Assembly: GCA_030654205.1 (NCBI GenBank)
Contig: JAURXW010000319.1
Coordinates: forward strand, 1 to 8,649
Direction: 5' to 3'
Origin: Bacteriovorax sp.
GTDB lineage: Bacteria > Bdellovibrionota > Bacteriovoracia > Bacteriovoracales > Bacteriovoracaceae
DNA length: 8,649 nucleotides
Position numbers and translations under genes: made by a program. The notes beneath the pieces are model-generated. The model saw only the letters and a program-made list of their open reading frames with translations. It did no database searches and had not been told where the DNA came from. Numbering within the stretch: position 1 is the first letter of the stretch; every line of letters starts with the position of its first letter. This document shows, piece by piece, positions 1-5,152 of the stretch.

Positions 1-361
1 CACTTGGTTGTGCCGGGAAATTGAAGATAAATCTGGGATTCCTGGAAAATTCTGGGAAGACGTTGAACTTCCCCAATGGGCCACCAATGAATTAATGACA
101 AAAAAAGTTGAACTTATATTTCCATATTTTGATGGAGTTGATCGAATGGGTATGGCCTTAGTTTTTTTCCCTGCTGGGCTTAATCCCAAGATAGAAAGAA
201 GCCTCAGTGTTACGCTCGAGATGGCGCGCACCGTTTTTCTTGATAGCATACAACGAAAAATCGTCCTAAGCGAGGTTCCTGTAATTGAAGAGGCACCAGC
301 AGAAAAGAAAAAGCTCAGTAATTTATTTTCAGGATTATTTAATCGCAACAAAGCGGGATAA
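1..361 (+). CDS. C-terminal part of an unrecognised protein, first gene of the che-type operon in view
   Basis: The reading frame is open to the left edge (codons for Thr-Trp precede the TTG at 8), so the TTG is probably internal and this is a 5'-truncated gene. About 119 residues are visible. The first ~90 look like a folded alpha/beta domain (segments such as VELIFPYFDGVDRMGMALVF, then a helix containing MARTVFLDSIQRK). They are followed by an acidic/proline linker (VPVIEEAPAEKKK) and a short basic amphipathic tail (LSNLFSGLFNRNKAG), which could be a docking or membrane-touching helix. I do not recognise the family. The gene ends 21 nt before the HD-GYP-like gene on the same strand, so it is probably co-transcribed with the CheY/CheX module and may share its signalling role. 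That role is inferred from context only. Confidence 0.6.
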   Translation, partial: TWLCREIEDKSGIPGKFWEDVELPQWATNELMTKKVELIFPYFDGVDRMGMALVFFPAGLNPKIERSLSVTLEMARTVFLDSIQRKIVLSEVPVIEEAPAEKKKLSNLFSGLFNRNKAG

Positions 362-382
362 CGAACACAAATTGAGATAAAG

Positions 383-1426
383 ATGAAAACTGAATACGAT
401 TTTTTTATTATTGAGAGAGACCATTTAAAAGGTAAAAATATATTTCCTTTTCAACTTTATATTTTTAATCCTATACATAAAAAATATAGTATGTTTTTAA
501 ATGGAAATCGTCCCTTAACAAAAGAATTAGAATCATTTCTTGATTTTTTACTCGATAAGGGTGGCAAAATTGCAATACTTAAAAAACAACGGCGTACATT
601 TTTAACAGAACAAAGTTTTCACGAATCCGAAATCCCCTCTTTAAAGGCCCGAGAACTCCATGAACTGGAAAAAGAGCGGATAATGAATCTAAAATTAAAA
701 GAAATGTATGATGAAAAAAATGGCGTCTTTGCCTTCCAATCAGAATTTGAAAAAGCTTGTGATACGGATAATTTTGAAAAAATAATTGAATACGCCAGGG
801 TCGAAATTATAACTTTTAGTGTTACGCAATCTCATACTATTTCACTCGCTATTCATCTAACTAAAACTCATTTAACTAGTGATAACTTTTTAAATCGTAT
901 TGTTGCCACTTCTTATCTTTTTGCTAAAACTGCAAATATATTAGACCCTGTAGCTCTAGCTGATATTATTTGTGGCGCTTTTCTTTCTCATATCGGCTTT
1001 AGTCAACTTCCACTCACAATGTTAAAAACTCCCCTTCTCTCATTGGGAGATAAAGAAAGAAAGCTTTTCGAAAAACATACCATCTTAAGCAATCATTTAA
1101 TCAAAACGGGCCAACTCGATATTAGCGAGCGTTGTAAAAAAATTATAATTGACCATCATGAACGAATAAGTGGCAGTGGGTATCCAGGGATGAAATATGG
1201 AGACTCTATTGAAACCTTTTCCTTGATAGTAGGTATTGTTGCCCATTTATTCGAATTTTCTTCAGGTAAAATTAATGGTAGCAAGCAACCAATAAAGTCT
1301 GTAATTATCAGCATGAAAAATAAAACATTTAGTCCTGGATTAGAATTTGATTTTGGTGATAAAATTTATAATAGTTTAGTTACATTAATTAATACCGATA
1401 AAGTAAAAGAAAAAATTGCAGCATAA
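383..1426 (+). CDS. Degenerate HD-GYP-domain protein, probably non-catalytic
   Basis: A 347-residue protein with an N-terminal domain of about 120 residues that I do not recognise, a linker rich in charged helix (residues ~85-125), and a C-terminal HD-GYP-like domain (~140-340). HD-GYP proteins normally hydrolyse cyclic di-GMP at a di- or tri-metal site. Here the HD-GYP scaffold is clear: AFLSHIGFSQLP (199-210) matches the HDIGK region, HTILSNHLI (232-240) the next metal helix, and DHHERISGSGYP (257-268) the HHE..GSGYP loop. The signature His-Asp is replaced by Ser202-His203, and the later Asp of the 'vaD' motif by His288 (IVAHLF). The metal site therefore looks broken, although His232, His258, His259 and the GYP loop remain. 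I infer a c-di-GMP-sensing or scaffold role rather than phosphodiesterase activity. The ATG has only a weak upstream GAG. cheY follows 22 nt downstream. Confidence 0.8.
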   Translation: MKTEYDFFIIERDHLKGKNIFPFQLYIFNPIHKKYSMFLNGNRPLTKELESFLDFLLDKGGKIAILKKQRRTFLTEQSFHESEIPSLKARELHELEKERIMNLKLKEMYDEKNGVFAFQSEFEKACDTDNFEKIIEYARVEIITFSVTQSHTISLAIHLTKTHLTSDNFLNRIVATSYLFAKTANILDPVALADIICGAFLSHIGFSQLPLTMLKTPLLSLGDKERKLFEKHTILSNHLIKTGQLDISERCKKIIIDHHERISGSGYPGMKYGDSIETFSLIVGIVAHLFEFSSGKINGSKQPIKSVIISMKNKTFSPGLEFDFGDKIYNSLVTLINTDKVKEKIAA

Positions 1427-1448
1427 ATATATCTGAAGGGAGTTCTTT

Positions 1449-1844
1449 ATGGCCTTAAAAGCTGACATCAAAATTCTTGTTGTAGACGATATGTCGACTA
1501 TGAGAAAGATTATTAAAAACATGCTATCTCAAATAGGTTTCACAAATATTAGTGAAGCTGACGATGGTGCAACAGCATGGCCTATGATTGAAAATGCAAT
1601 AAAAGAAGGTCGCCCTTACGAATTTATTGTATCTGACTGGAACATGCCTCAGCTCTCAGGACTTGATCTGCTGAAAAATGTTCGTTCTACTCCGGGACTA
1701 GAGAAGCTTCCTTTCTTGATGATTACCGCAGAAGCTGAACAAGGTAACGTCGTTATTGCAGTCAAGGCAGGCGTAAGCAATTTTATTGTTAAGCCATTTT
1801 CAGCACAAGTATTAAAAGAAAAGATTGATAAAATCTTCAAATAA
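1449..1844 (+). CDS. cheY: CheY-type single-domain response regulator
   Basis: A 131-residue stand-alone receiver domain with no output domain. All catalytic positions of the family are visible: the acidic pair Asp13-Asp14 (ILVVDDMSTMRK), phospho-acceptor Asp63 in VSDWNMP (as in flagellar CheY), Thr93 (MITAEAE) and Lys115 in IVKPF. The position equivalent to E. coli CheY Tyr106 is Phe112 (SNFIVKPF). CheY-P normally binds the flagellar switch protein FliM to change motor rotation; other stand-alone CheYs act as phosphate sinks or bind other targets. A strong Shine-Dalgarno AAGGGAG lies 6 nt before the ATG, the best in this operon, which suggests high translation. The next two genes encode a probable CheY-binding protein and a CheX-type CheY-P phosphatase, which supports this being a working CheY. 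The kinase is not in the window. Confidence 0.95.
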   Translation: MALKADIKILVVDDMSTMRKIIKNMLSQIGFTNISEADDGATAWPMIENAIKEGRPYEFIVSDWNMPQLSGLDLLKNVRSTPGLEKLPFLMITAEAEQGNVVIAVKAGVSNFIVKPFSAQVLKEKIDKIFK

Positions 1845-1889
1845 TAAATTTGTGAGAAAATAAAATCCAATAAATAGAAGAAATATAAG

Positions 1890-2387
1890 ATGAATATATT
1901 AAACGATCCATCAATGAAGGAAATTGTTAACGACTTTTGTGAAGAAGCAAATTCGCTTTTTGACTTGTTGGAAAAATCTCTAAACCTTTTAGAGGAAAAC
2001 CCAAATAACTCTAAAGAATTGGAAAAATTTGGTCAAGTAATTGATCGTATCATGGGCGCGGCTAAATCTATTGGCGCGACTGAGATGGCCACTTTTTGCG
2101 AACTCGGAAAAGTTATTGGTTATAAGTCATCGCAAATAAATGATATTCCTCTTATTGAAGTTGTTGTGGCAATTCTCTACGATTCACTAGATATGCTACG
2201 AGAAATGAATGAGTCCTTGCGTTCTGGAAATGATAAGTCGATGACCAAACTAAATACTAAGGCGTTTGTTACAAGACTAAACTGGCTTTCAGCTAAATTT
2301 AAAGATATCGAGCGCTCATCATGTTCGATAGATGGAAAACTAGATCAAGGTTCTATTGATGATTTAATGAAAAGTCTTGGACTATAA
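1890..2387 (+). CDS. HPt-like helical protein lacking the phospho-histidine, with a CheZ-like C-terminal CheY-binding tail
   Basis: A 165-residue, all-helical protein. Residues ~8-75 resemble HPt/CheA-P1 domains: DFCEEANSLFDLLEKSL, then a region where the usual AHTLKGSA reads IDRIMGAA (51-58), followed by IGATEMATFCELGK. Asp52 sits where the phospho-accepting His should be, so phosphotransfer is not expected. After a second helical segment (~85-140) and a linker, the protein ends in LDQGSIDDLMKSLGL (151-165). This closely resembles the extreme C-terminal peptide of E. coli CheZ (from memory, ...QVDDLLDSLGF) and the FliM N-terminal peptide (SQ.EIDALL), both of which bind activated CheY. I see no CheZ QDxxGQ-type catalytic motif. 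I infer a CheY-binding adaptor or anchor that works with the preceding CheY and the following CheX. The start ATG follows a weak GAAGAAA-type Shine-Dalgarno, and cheX begins 12 nt downstream. Confidence 0.75.
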   Translation: MNILNDPSMKEIVNDFCEEANSLFDLLEKSLNLLEENPNNSKELEKFGQVIDRIMGAAKSIGATEMATFCELGKVIGYKSSQINDIPLIEVVVAILYDSLDMLREMNESLRSGNDKSMTKLNTKAFVTRLNWLSAKFKDIERSSCSIDGKLDQGSIDDLMKSLGL

Positions 2388-2399
2388 TATGGAGTACGT

Positions 2400-2909
2400 A
2401 TGAGCGGTGAATCACATTTTATTGAATTTTCTAAACCTTTTATCGATGCCGCTAAAAATGTTTTTGAAACTATGGTTTTTACAACTCTAGAAACTCAAAA
2501 ACCAATAATGAAAAATGATTCAGTTTCTCGCGGGGATGTCTCGGCCATTTTAGGTTTAAGTGGTGAACTAGAAAAAAATGGAAGCAAATGCCAATATAAG
2601 GCCATGCTGGTGGTTTCATTTCCTTATGATACATATTTTAAAGTAGCTAGTGCTATGCTCGGCGAAGCTTATACTGCTTACGTTCCAGACATAAAAGATC
2701 TTGGTGGTGAAATTGTTAATATGATTATGGGAAATGCTAAAAGAGATTTAAAGACAATGGGCTACTCTTCGAATATGGCCATTCCTTCAATGATAGAAGG
2801 TAAAGATCACTCGATAAATTATCCAACGGGAACACATGTCGTACTGATCCCTTTCAAATCTACACATGGACCAATTTATATGGAGATCTGTTACTCAGAA
2901 ACTGAATGA
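2400..2909 (+). CDS. cheX: CheX-type CheY-P phosphatase
   Basis: A 169-residue protein of the CheC/CheX/FliY phosphatase fold. The diagnostic ExxN motif is in DLGGEIVNMIMGNAKRDL, with Glu104 and Asn107 as the expected catalytic pair; MIMGNAK is typical of CheX, in which this helix is followed by a Gly-Asn-Ala. Only one ExxN motif is present, as in CheX (CheC usually has two). The N-terminal helix (FSKPFIDAAKNVFETM) and the FPYDTYFKVASAMLGE strand/helix also fit the family. CheX acts as a cytosolic dimer and dephosphorylates CheY-P. A GGAG Shine-Dalgarno lies 5 nt before the ATG. It is the last gene of the operon: the stop codon is 2 nt from the stop of the convergent metallophosphoesterase gene, so transcription must end inside that neighbour. 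Confidence 0.88.
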   Translation: MSGESHFIEFSKPFIDAAKNVFETMVFTTLETQKPIMKNDSVSRGDVSAILGLSGELEKNGSKCQYKAMLVVSFPYDTYFKVASAMLGEAYTAYVPDIKDLGGEIVNMIMGNAKRDLKTMGYSSNMAIPSMIEGKDHSINYPTGTHVVLIPFKSTHGPIYMEICYSETE

Positions 2910-2911
2910 TT

Positions 2912-4075
2912 TTATCTAAATTCTTTAAAAGGAAGATCACTTCTTCCTCTCCATTCGTTTAGGCTTATTTCCAGGTGATCGAAGCGCCCGATCACCTCAC
3001 CTTCAGTTGGAATTTGTTTTTCTTTTACATCAATTCTTGCAAAAGTTAATTTTGCTCCATTAAAGTTTTTTCCAAAATCGAGATTATACATTTTTGTCCA
3101 AGTACCAGTGTTGATGAAAATAGATCCATCATCGTATTCACGAAAAATGGGATCATGAGTGTGCCCAACAATTAGGGCCTTGATATTTTCATCACTAGTT
3201 ACAAACTCTTCAGTTAGCGATTCATAGTTTTGAAATAATTGTATTTCGTTTTTAACATGATTAAAAAATTCACTTAATTTTACATTTTGTTTGAAAATCA
3301 TTACAAATCTAACCATCATAAAATAATAGAAATTTGCAAAGACAAAACGAATTGTATAAAGCGGATCATAAATCACACCATTGATAATAAATTTATTAAC
3401 TGGCCTAACCGCATTAATATAATCTCGGCCCTCTTTAAATTTATTAATTACGCGTGTGACGTAATATGATCCCCATGGTGGTATAAAATATTTGTTATGA
3501 TTTATATCCGTTGCTATACATGTCTTAACACTATATTGGTGAGCGGCTTCATACTCATGGCCGTGCTTTAAAACAATACCATCCTCTGGAATATAAACAG
3601 TATCATCATTTAAAAGTATTCTAAATTTATCACGATCTTTTTCTGCAAAAAACTCAAGTAAATAATCACGTAAACTTTCAAAAACAAGCTCGGCATCGTG
3701 GTTTCCAATAATATAAACAATATGATTATTGGGATAAGAGAGAAAATCTTTCATCGCGTCTATGACACCCATATGAGCATCTAAAATCATTTTCAATTTA
3801 TCTAGCGCGGCCTTTTCACTCCAAAATTCATCATCAAAATATTTTACAAAGGGAACAGCTAGCAGATCAAAAAAGTCACCATTAAAAATTAATTCGACCT
3901 CTCGATCAAGATAGTGACCGCTGGAGTGATATTCGATAAACTCAATAAGTTCTTTATCGTAATGAAAATCTTCTAAAAAATTACGTCGGTTATTTACATT
4001 TAAGCCGGCGCCCAAATGCAAATCAGAAACAACGATAATAGTTTTTTCTATATTATTTTTTTGGAGGAATTTCAT
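2912..4075 (-). CDS. Calcineurin-like metallophosphoesterase with a hydrophobic insert
   Basis: A 387-residue protein counted from the ATG at 4075. The full metallophosphoesterase motif set is in order: SDLHLG (Asp18, His20), GDFFD (Asp67), GNHD (124-127), HGHE (171-174) and GHTH (304-307), so a dinuclear metal site is intact and hydrolysis of a phosphate ester or anhydride is expected. The motif order resembles the LpxH-type branch, but it has GNHD and the protein is much longer than LpxH (about 240 residues), so the substrate is unknown. An insert at ~235-262 (FVFANFYYFMMVRFVMIF) is strongly hydrophobic with Arg interruptions, suggesting peripheral membrane contact or lipid handling. No signal peptide is visible. 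The frame is open up to 4132, but starting there would add 19 non-homologous residues; the ATG at 4075 lies just before the first conserved strand and overlaps the upstream gene by 23 nt, which implies translational coupling. Its upstream SD is weak (GGAA). Confidence 0.88.
   Translation of the reverse strand: MKFLQKNNIEKTIIVVSDLHLGAGLNVNNRRNFLEDFHYDKELIEFIEYHSSGHYLDREVELIFNGDFFDLLAVPFVKYFDDEFWSEKAALDKLKMILDAHMGVIDAMKDFLSYPNNHIVYIIGNHDAELVFESLRDYLLEFFAEKDRDKFRILLNDDTVYIPEDGIVLKHGHEYEAAHQYSVKTCIATDINHNKYFIPPWGSYYVTRVINKFKEGRDYINAVRPVNKFIINGVIYDPLYTIRFVFANFYYFMMVRFVMIFKQNVKLSEFFNHVKNEIQLFQNYESLTEEFVTSDENIKALIVGHTHDPIFREYDDGSIFINTGTWTKMYNLDFGKNFNGAKLTFARIDVKEKQIPTEGEVIGRFDHLEISLNEWRGRSDLPFKEFR
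2973..2997. other. Perfect 9-bp inverted repeat within the metallophosphoesterase 3' end
   Basis: AGGTGATCG (2973-2981) and CGATCACCT (2989-2997) form a perfect 9-bp stem with a 7-nt loop (AAGCGCC). On the plus strand it lies 64 nt past the cheX stop and is followed, about 16 nt later, by a T-rich run (TTTGTTTTTCTTTT). It could help end the plus-strand che-type transcript inside the convergent gene, since there is no intergenic space for a terminator. The T-tract is not adjacent, so it is not a textbook terminator. Confidence 0.4.
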
Positions 4076-4424
4076 ACGTTTTATTTCCAACAATAAGTTC
4101 AACTTCTTGGAACGAAGGACTAAGAGGAACAAAACTTAGCAAGTCCCCTTTTTTCAAGTTAACCATGACCCTTTGGTATTTATCTGTTTCAATTGAAGTA
4201 AAACCAGCATTTATTTTATTGTTCACTAGAACTTTACCAATCAAACGAGTTAAAGTTTTATTTTCAATAATTACTTCCATGGGACTTCGAAATTTTTCAG
4301 GAGAGATGATTCTAAAACGATCATCATAGGCCGTGACGACGAAACCAATTGACGATTCAATTGCTTGAGCACTTACAAACGACAAGCTCAAAATTATAAA
4401 CACTATCCGGAGAAATTGATTCAT
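4053..4424 (-). CDS. Small Sec-exported protein of unknown function
   Basis: A 123-residue protein with a typical signal peptide: a short polar start (MNQFLR), a hydrophobic core (IVFIILSLSFV) and an AQA cleavage site, predicted after Ala21. There is no lipobox Cys, so it should be a soluble periplasmic or secreted protein of ~100 residues. The mature part reads as alternating short beta strands (SIGFVVTAY, RFRIIS, MEVIIEN, IGKVLVNN, QRVMVNL, EVELIVGNKTYEI), perhaps a small beta barrel or sandwich. I do not recognise the family and see no catalytic motif. The start is supported by TAAGGTG 5-6 nt upstream and by a TATAAT -10 box about 40 nt upstream. The 3' end overlaps the metallophosphoesterase gene by 23 nt, so the two form one operon and may share a role in the envelope; that link is an inference. 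Confidence 0.78.
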   Translation of the reverse strand: MNQFLRIVFIILSLSFVSAQAIESSIGFVVTAYDDRFRIISPEKFRSPMEVIIENKTLTRLIGKVLVNNKINAGFTSIETDKYQRVMVNLKKGDLLSFVPLSPSFQEVELIVGNKTYEIPPKK

Positions 4425-4560
4425 TTAAACACCTTAGGATCATTTTAGCAGAAATCTGACATTATTATAGAGACTCTTTTATTCCCAACTTATTTAATCA
4501 CCTATTTCTATAAAAAGAGTTTAATGCTTTAGAAAATAAATTTTTATCCGATAAATTTAT
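4425..4560. promoter_or_regulatory. Divergent intergenic promoter region
   Basis: This is the only divergent gap in the window (136 bp), so it must drive both the minus-strand metallophosphoesterase operon and the plus-strand peptidase gene. Besides the minus-strand TATAAT, a plus-strand TATAAA at 4509-4514 could be the -10 of the peptidase gene, although its -35 is poor. An 8-bp inverted repeat, ACTCTTTT (4473-4480) and AAAAGAGT (4513-4520), flanks the core between the two -10 boxes and could be an operator. In such AT-rich DNA it could also be chance. Confidence 0.4.
4464..4469 (-). promoter_or_regulatory. Probable -10 box for the 4424-2912 operon
   Basis: Reading the minus strand, a perfect TATAAT lies here, about 40 nt upstream of the ATG at 4424, so the 5' leader would be roughly 30 nt. 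No good TTGACA is present at 17-nt spacing; the bases there are TAAGTT (4487-4492). This is a plausible sigma70-type promoter on the -10 match and its position alone. Confidence 0.45.
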
Positions 4561-5100
4561 ATGTTTGAATTTTTAAAAAAAACACGATTAACTAAGTATA
4601 ACAGTCAAGAGCTTAAGAAAGATCCAAAAGCGGAATTTAAAAAATCTTTTCTTAACAATAGTAATCATCAGTGGATTAACGAAGACCGCATAACAAGAAG
4701 AAGTATTGAAATTCTTCTTGATTCGCTAAATTTAAAACAGATCCAATTTTTTACCAAACACCCAACCTATATTATCCCCTGCCAGGCCCATTTAAGTTGT
4801 GCCATTGGAAGAACTCAAAATCATCATCTAATTCTAGCTTTTCCCGAACTTTTGCAACTTCTAAAATCTGCTAGCGCTTTCCATGCCATTGCTGTGTTGG
4901 CGCATGAAATGGGACATATTTATCACCAACATACAGAACATAAGATTGACACCTTAACAGCTCAAATTGAAGCAGATGAATTTGCATTTGAATTAGGTTT
5001 TGGCGAAGAGTTGCAAGAGGTACTTCTTGATCATGCCCACTCTCTTGATTGCAGAGTAAGAATCTCAAGACTAACTGCTAAACTAATGACTCAAAAATAA
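4561..5100 (+). CDS. Small cytosolic HExxH metallopeptidase-like protein (M48-like)
   Basis: A 179-residue protein with no signal peptide and no membrane segment. The zinc-binding HExxH motif is HEMGH (115-119) in a helix, preceded by a strand region (HHLILAFPELLQLL) and followed by EADEFAFELGF (137-147), the usual position of the third-ligand helix in minimal gluzincins such as M48 and ImmA/IrrE. This supports a zinc metallopeptidase core. In those families the third ligand is normally the Glu of ExxAD; here that position is Gln135 (AQIEADEF) and the nearest acid is Glu137, so the ligand set is unusual. The protein is much shorter than membrane M48 enzymes such as HtpX. A Cys pair (Cys74, Cys80) sits before the active-site helix. 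The ATG has no recognisable Shine-Dalgarno, but no better in-frame start is available. The gene stands alone, with its own terminator. The substrate is unknown. Confidence 0.75.
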   Translation: MFEFLKKTRLTKYNSQELKKDPKAEFKKSFLNNSNHQWINEDRITRRSIEILLDSLNLKQIQFFTKHPTYIIPCQAHLSCAIGRTQNHHLILAFPELLQLLKSASAFHAIAVLAHEMGHIYHQHTEHKIDTLTAQIEADEFAFELGFGEELQEVLLDHAHSLDCRVRISRLTAKLMTQK

Positions 5101-5101
5101 A

Positions 5102-5130
5102 AAAGGCCAACAAACTAGTTGTGGGCCTTT
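5102..5130. terminator. Bidirectional rho-independent terminator
   Basis: AAAGGCC (5102-5108) pairs with GGCCTTT (5124-5130), and after an A/G mismatch ACAA (5110-5113) pairs with TTGT (5119-5122), leaving a 5-nt loop. T-rich sequence follows on the plus strand (TTTCTCTTTATTT). On the minus strand the complementary run (TTTTATTTTTG) follows. It lies between the stop codons of two convergent genes (5100 and 5153) and should end both transcripts. Confidence 0.9.
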
Positions 5131-5152
5131 CTCTTTATTTAGAAAATTTCAA

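Noticed and set aside
1649..1870. Minus-strand frame of 73 codons opposite cheY
   Set aside because: It lies almost wholly antisense to a clear CheY, has low-complexity composition and no domain or SD support.
1890..2387. Calling the 165-residue protein a true CheZ
   Set aside because: Only the C-terminal peptide resembles CheZ; the Gln-containing CheZ catalytic helix is not seen and the body looks HPt-like.
3287..3469. Plus-strand frame of 60 codons inside the metallophosphoesterase gene
   Set aside because: Antisense to conserved enzyme sequence; Ile/Asn/Lys-rich composition typical of a shadow frame.
2912..4075. Calling the metallophosphoesterase LpxH
   Set aside because: The motif order is similar, but the length, the GNHD motif and the hydrophobic insert differ from LpxH, so the substrate cannot be assigned.
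4076..4132. Longer N-terminus for the metallophosphoesterase starting at 4132
   Set aside because: It would overlap the upstream gene by 80 nt and add 19 residues before the first conserved strand; the ATG at 4075 is the more natural start.
4871..5068. Minus-strand frame opposite the peptidase gene
   Set aside because: Overlaps the HExxH coding region and has no start context or recognisable sequence.
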